Shown in pieces: positions 4,904 through 7,721 of a DNA stretch of 7,721 bases (position 1 is the first letter of the stretch; each line of letters starts with the position of its first letter). Source of the stretch: Desulfobacterales bacterium (GTDB lineage Bacteria > Desulfobacterota > Desulfobacteria > Desulfobacterales > RPRI01); NCBI GenBank assembly GCA_020052975.1, contig JAGVOC010000273.1, forward strand, positions 1 through 7,721, read 5' to 3'. The notes below the pieces were generated by a model. The model was not told the DNA's origin, ran no database searches, and was given only the letters and a program-made list of their open reading frames with translations. Made by a program: the position numbers and the translations under genes.

Positions 4904-6868
4904 TTATACAGCCCCCCCCATTTCACAGAGTGCGATCAGCTCCTCGGAAGAGTATGGGGACTGGGTATCGCTTTCATGGAAATTGACGAGGCGTAACACT
5001 TCCTCAAGTGAAGTTATTCCTTTGGTAGCCTTATAGAATCCGTCCTCCTGTATGGATATGAGTCCGGAGGTCTGACGGGCAAGTGCTCTGATTTTGCTCG
5101 AAGGAACCCTCTGCAGAAGCGCATCACGGATTTCGTCGTTTATAAGCATAATTTCATTGATTGCAGTACGACCTTTGTATCCGGTATTGTTGCACTCAAG
5201 ACATCCATTTGCAGTATAGAATGTATGATTATCGAGGTTTATCGGACGGATACTCCTGAAGGAATTAAGTATATCGTTGCTCGGTGTATACGCTATTCTG
5301 CAGCTCGGACAGAGAACCCTCACAAGCCGCTGTGCCATGACCGACATGACTGTGGAGGAGATGAGAAAAGTCTCGATGCCGATTTCGAACATACGCAGGA
5401 GCGCACCACTTGTGTCGTCGGTATGAAAAGAAGTCAGTATCTTGTGGCCGGTAAGCGCGGTCTCAATAACTGCTTTGGCCGAATCCCTGTCTCGTATCTC
5501 ACCGATCATAATGACATCAGGGTCTTGTCGCAGTACCGATTTGACGAAATTCGCATAGGTAAGCCCGGTTCTATCGCTAATTTGACCCTGCACTACCCCC
5601 TGTATCGTATATTCAATAGGGTCCTCCATGGTCACTATCTTTTTGTCCATCCCCCCCAGATGGAGTATTGCTGCATACAGGGTCGTTGTCTTGCCGCAGT
5701 TGCTCGGTCCGGTGACCATAATGATGCCCGAGGGGATTTCGAGCATTTGTCTAAATAGGTAGAGGTTTGTCGGGGAAAACCCCAGCATATCGAGATCCAT
5801 CACGTTGCTCTGGTTGGGCAGAACACGAATTGCAATACTCTCCCCGCCCAGAGATGCATAGGTCGAAACCCTCAGGTCGAAACACCTGTTCATAACTTTT
5901 GCTCCGAGTCTGCCGTCCTGATGCCGCCTTCTGTCTGCTATGTCCATTCCACAGAGGGCTTTAATCCGGCTGCATAGCGAAAGAGCAAGAGATATTGGCA
6001 GGTCTGTTTTATGGTGCAATACTCCGTCTATACGGTACCGCACCCTTAGCATGTTTTCCATAGGCTCTATATGAATATCACTGGCCCTTTCCTGTAAGGC
6101 ATTGGATACGATAAAGTTCATGACGTCGATGATATTATCTTCGTCGCGCTTAAAAGCAACCGAATCCCCGATAACAAGGTTTTTATAGGGATTGCGCGCT
6201 TCCTTATCCCAGGCAGTATTGTCTGTTATGCGTATGTCTTCATAAATCAGTTTCAGTGCCTTATTAATATCATCTGAACTCGCAATTGCCGCTTCTATTT
6301 TGCACTTGAATACGTTTTTCATGGTATTGATCGTCTCTTCCGAGAGGGGGTCGCTCATAATCACGGTGACCACATCACCATCACGGTATATAGGAAGACA
6401 TTCGTTCTTCTGGAGAAAAGCCCTGCTGATCCCTTTCAGAAGACTTGGATCAATGATCCCAATCGTCGGGATAATTTTAGGGATACCGAGTTGTGTGCTC
6501 AGGGAGTTGATCAAATTTGCTTCTGTGATAAAACCATTTTCTATAAGGATCTTGCCAAGTCTTTTTTCTTCAATTCTCTGGATTTCGAGGGCATGGTCAA
6601 TCTCTTCCTGACTTAGCAATCCCATATTCACCAACAGTTCACCGAGAAACACTCGTTTCTTGTGCTTTTTCAGGATATCCTTGAGTTCAGCACGGGAGAG
6701 AAATCTTAATCTCACGCACATCTCACCAAGCGGCACATACGTCCTCTGCTTCAGCTGAGAAGCGAGCGCATCCTGAAGCTGCTTTTCAGAGACGTATCCC
6801 TCCTCGACAAGCAGTTCTCCGATTAATACTTTTCTGTCTTCTTTTCCTTTCGGTTTGCATGCTTCCAT
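4904..6868 (-). CDS. GspE/PilB/MshE-family secretion or type IV pilus ATPase with MshEN regions
   Basis: A 654-residue hexameric motor ATPase of type II secretion or type IV pilus assembly, expected at the inner-membrane cytoplasmic face. Residues 15-126 hold four MshEN-type repeats (LG-x-LL ... AL-x-Q), the fold that binds c-di-GMP in MshE. Only the fourth has the full R103-L-G ... Q126 pattern; in the others R is replaced by L15, P46 or F74. The ATPase core has the Asp box (ASDIHIEP, 262-269), Walker A GPSNCGKTT (387-395, usually GPTGSGKTT), Walker B DVIMIGEIRD (451-460), His box TGHKILTSFHTDD (473-485) and zinc cysteines C520/C523 and C556/C559. The start follows GGGGGG at a 6-base spacing. 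It converges on the cyclase gene with a 25-base gap. No pilus or secretion partners are in the window, so PilB, MshE and GspE cannot be told apart. The last codons contain a G8 run. Confidence 0.95.
   Translation of the reverse strand: MEACKPKGKEDRKVLIGELLVEEGYVSEKQLQDALASQLKQRTYVPLGEMCVRLRFLSRAELKDILKKHKKRVFLGELLVNMGLLSQEEIDHALEIQRIEEKRLGKILIENGFITEANLINSLSTQLGIPKIIPTIGIIDPSLLKGISRAFLQKNECLPIYRDGDVVTVIMSDPLSEETINTMKNVFKCKIEAAIASSDDINKALKLIYEDIRITDNTAWDKEARNPYKNLVIGDSVAFKRDEDNIIDVMNFIVSNALQERASDIHIEPMENMLRVRYRIDGVLHHKTDLPISLALSLCSRIKALCGMDIADRRRHQDGRLGAKVMNRCFDLRVSTYASLGGESIAIRVLPNQSNVMDLDMLGFSPTNLYLFRQMLEIPSGIIMVTGPSNCGKTTTLYAAILHLGGMDKKIVTMEDPIEYTIQGVVQGQISDRTGLTYANFVKSVLRQDPDVIMIGEIRDRDSAKAVIETALTGHKILTSFHTDDTSGALLRMFEIGIETFLISSTVMSVMAQRLVRVLCPSCRIAYTPSNDILNSFRSIRPINLDNHTFYTANGCLECNNTGYKGRTAINEIMLINDEIRDALLQRVPSSKIRALARQTSGLISIQEDGFYKATKGITSLEEVLRLVNFHESDTQSPYSSEELIALCEMGGAV
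6491..6835 (-). other. MshEN domain pair (cyclic-dinucleotide binding fold)
   Basis: This segment encodes residues 12-126 of the ATPase. Two MshEN domains are apparent, each made of two LG-x-x-L(L) ... Q repeats with the anchor and Gln 23 residues apart. Domain one (about 12-69) keeps Q38 but has L15 and P46 at the Arg positions and H69 at the second Gln position. Domain two (about 72-126) keeps Q97, R103 and Q126 but has F74 at the first Arg position. Domain two is the better candidate for c-di-GMP binding. Confidence 0.7.
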
Positions 6869-6973
6869 TTACAACCCCCCATTTCTCTGGAAAAGGCCTG
6901 CGGTCTCCCCTAAAGATTCAATCATTCAATGTTTGTCATCAGAGTTCATTCAGTATGTGTTAAGTATTTTTAC

Positions 6974-7002
6974 AGTATCAGGAATAAACCTTGCGTTTAC
7001 AA
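6974..7002 (-). promoter_or_regulatory. Possible sigma-70-like promoter for the ATPase gene
   Basis: Read on the minus strand, TTGTAA (7002-6997) and GATACT (6979-6974) are separated by 17 bases, each matching four of six consensus positions. A start near 6967 would give a leader of about 100 bases. The match is weak and the region is A/T-rich, so this could be chance. Confidence 0.25.
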
Positions 7003-7173
7003 GAAAATATCTTGCATTTTTTACACTATATCACCCAAAGAATACACATCGGTCATAGATACTGACCTTTCATCCCCAATAACAGGCTATGTGATTAATG
7101 AATAAATTGCAATGCCCTAAAGGTTTTAATTTACAATATTATTGGTTTGATATGATCTGAAACTAAAGTATTA

Positions 7174-7190
7174 ATTCCCACTGAGGGAAT
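7174..7190 (-). terminator. Stem-loop after the GAF gene, possible weak terminator
   Basis: ATTCCC and GGGAAT pair perfectly (6 bp) around a 5-base loop, 11 bases past the GAF stop codon. The downstream strand reads TAATACTTTAGTTT rather than a clean U-run, so intrinsic termination would be inefficient. It may instead protect the mRNA 3' end. Confidence 0.35.
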
Positions 7191-7201
7191 GTGCTTTCCG
7201 G

Positions 7202-7721
7202 TCATGACACATCCAGCAGAGAGACATGCATGATCATCTCTTCTGTGGTGCTCCTGAGCTGAGCACAGCTCTTTGCGTTCTGTATCGCAATGGAAGCATA
7301 CATGGCAAGGGAACGAAGCATTTTAAGGTCTTCGAGCGTGAATAATTCGTTCGAACTGTTGCTCATATTGAGAGTCCCGATGCTGGTCTTCCATTTGAGC
7401 GGCACACAGAGCATGGATGCAATTTTCGCAGATCCTGATTTGAATCTTGCGTCCTGTGAAACGCTGTTGATCAGTTCAGCCTTGCCGGTCTTCAGCACAT
7501 CTCCGGCAACGCCTTCTCCAACCCGGAGCTTGATCTTCGGATTCCATTCCTTCCCGAAAGCCGATCTTACCGAGAGCGTCTCTCCGTCTTCGTCAAGGAG
7601 CATGATCGAACCGTTTTCAGCGGGTATGACATTTCTTGCTTCTTCGAGAATGTACTCACAGGTCTCATCGAGATCTGTACAGATATTCAATTTCTTCTTC
7701 TTCACCTGAATCAGTTCGTCA
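7202..7721 (-). CDS. GAF-domain protein (N-terminus outside the window)
   Basis: This is the C-terminal 173 or so codons of a gene entering from the right edge; the frame has no stop up to base 7720. GTG at 7705 is an in-frame alternative start, but DELIQ continues upstream in frame, so a longer protein is likely. The segment is a nearly complete GAF fold: PAENGSIMLLDEDGETL at the first strands, LRVGEGVAGDVLKTGKAELI in the middle, SMLCVPL then IGTLNMSN, and FTLEDLKMLRSLA...AIAIQNA in the final helix. GAF domains bind small ligands, including cyclic nucleotides, tetrapyrroles and other regulators, or mediate dimerisation; the ligand here cannot be read off. The protein ends soon after the fold (about 25 residues), so any output domain must be N-terminal, or it is a stand-alone sensor. 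It lies in the same direction as the ATPase gene, 333 bases upstream, so co-transcription is possible but not evident. Confidence 0.88.
   Translation of the reverse strand, partial: DELIQVKKKKLNICTDLDETCEYILEEARNVIPAENGSIMLLDEDGETLSVRSAFGKEWNPKIKLRVGEGVAGDVLKTGKAELINSVSQDARFKSGSAKIASMLCVPLKWKTSIGTLNMSNSSNELFTLEDLKMLRSLAMYASIAIQNAKSCAQLRSTTEEMIMHVSLLDVS

Larger units (their letters stand above)
6869..7201. other. Intergenic region between two minus-strand genes, no gene seen
   Basis: This A/T-rich 333-base stretch has no convincing coding sequence on either strand. It contains the ATPase ribosome-binding site (G6, + strand 6875-6880), a possible promoter (6974-7002), a 5-bp hairpin GGTCA/TGACC (7051-7055 with 7063-7067), and a stem-loop just after the GAF gene's stop (7174-7190). 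Nothing like the upstream GEMM aptamer is evident here. Confidence 0.55.

Noticed and set aside
4912..4919. C8 run (G8 in the ATPase reading strand) as a phase-variable tract
   Set aside because: It lies in the last five codons, so slippage would only alter the C-terminal tail. A similar G8 at 637-644 belongs to riboswitch P2. Neither resembles a contingency locus.
5225..5758. 177-codon plus-strand open frame opposite the ATPase gene
   Set aside because: It is a shadow of the ATPase coding strand, which has clear Walker and zinc motifs. The shadow product shows no domain features.
7290..7709. 139-codon plus-strand open frame opposite the GAF gene
   Set aside because: Its Ser-rich translation has no family features, while the minus strand encodes an obvious GAF fold.

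Overview
The window encodes signal-transduction proteins from a Gram-negative-type bacterium. The organism cannot be named from the sequence. A GEMM-I (cyclic-dinucleotide) riboswitch, an MshEN-type secretion/pilus ATPase, a GAF protein, and Ser/Thr kinase and class III cyclase genes together resemble Desulfobacterota (Geobacter-like) or Nitrospirota genomes; this is a low-confidence inference. GC content is moderate and codon use looks similar across the genes. I see no insertion sequence, CRISPR array, tRNA or rRNA.

Layout, left to right. (1) Positions 1-207, minus strand: the first 69 codons of a metallo-beta-lactamase-fold hydrolase resembling class II cyclic-nucleotide phosphodiesterases. 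(2) Positions 208-761: a divergent control region. It holds three closely spaced inverted repeats next to the phosphodiesterase start, a -10 box at 586-591, and a GEMM-I aptamer (about 609-699) whose 3' conserved strand is also the 5' arm of an intrinsic terminator (681-727). The geometry is that of a ligand-ON transcriptional switch. (3) Positions 762-4878, plus strand: a tight three-gene operon of PP2C-type phosphatase, Ser/Thr protein kinase fused to a cysteine-rich parallel beta-helix, and class III adenylate cyclase with an unrecognised C-terminal domain. (4) Positions 4904-6868, minus strand and convergent: a GspE/PilB/MshE-family ATPase with two N-terminal MshEN regions. (5) Positions 6869-7201: a 333-base intergenic stretch with weak signals. 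(6) Positions 7202-7721, minus strand: a GAF-domain protein whose N terminus lies beyond the window.

Inferred logic: a cyclic dinucleotide (c-di-GMP or 3',3'-cGAMP) relieves termination and switches on a phosphatase/kinase pair plus a cyclase that would make cAMP, while the divergent gene may degrade cAMP. The neighbouring ATPase carries a c-di-GMP-type binding fold. The window therefore looks like a junction between cyclic-dinucleotide, protein-phosphorylation and cAMP signalling. The riboswitch-terminator overlap and the kinase/beta-helix fusion are the most notable items. The riboswitch ligand, the kinase targets and a physical link between the proteins are inferences.
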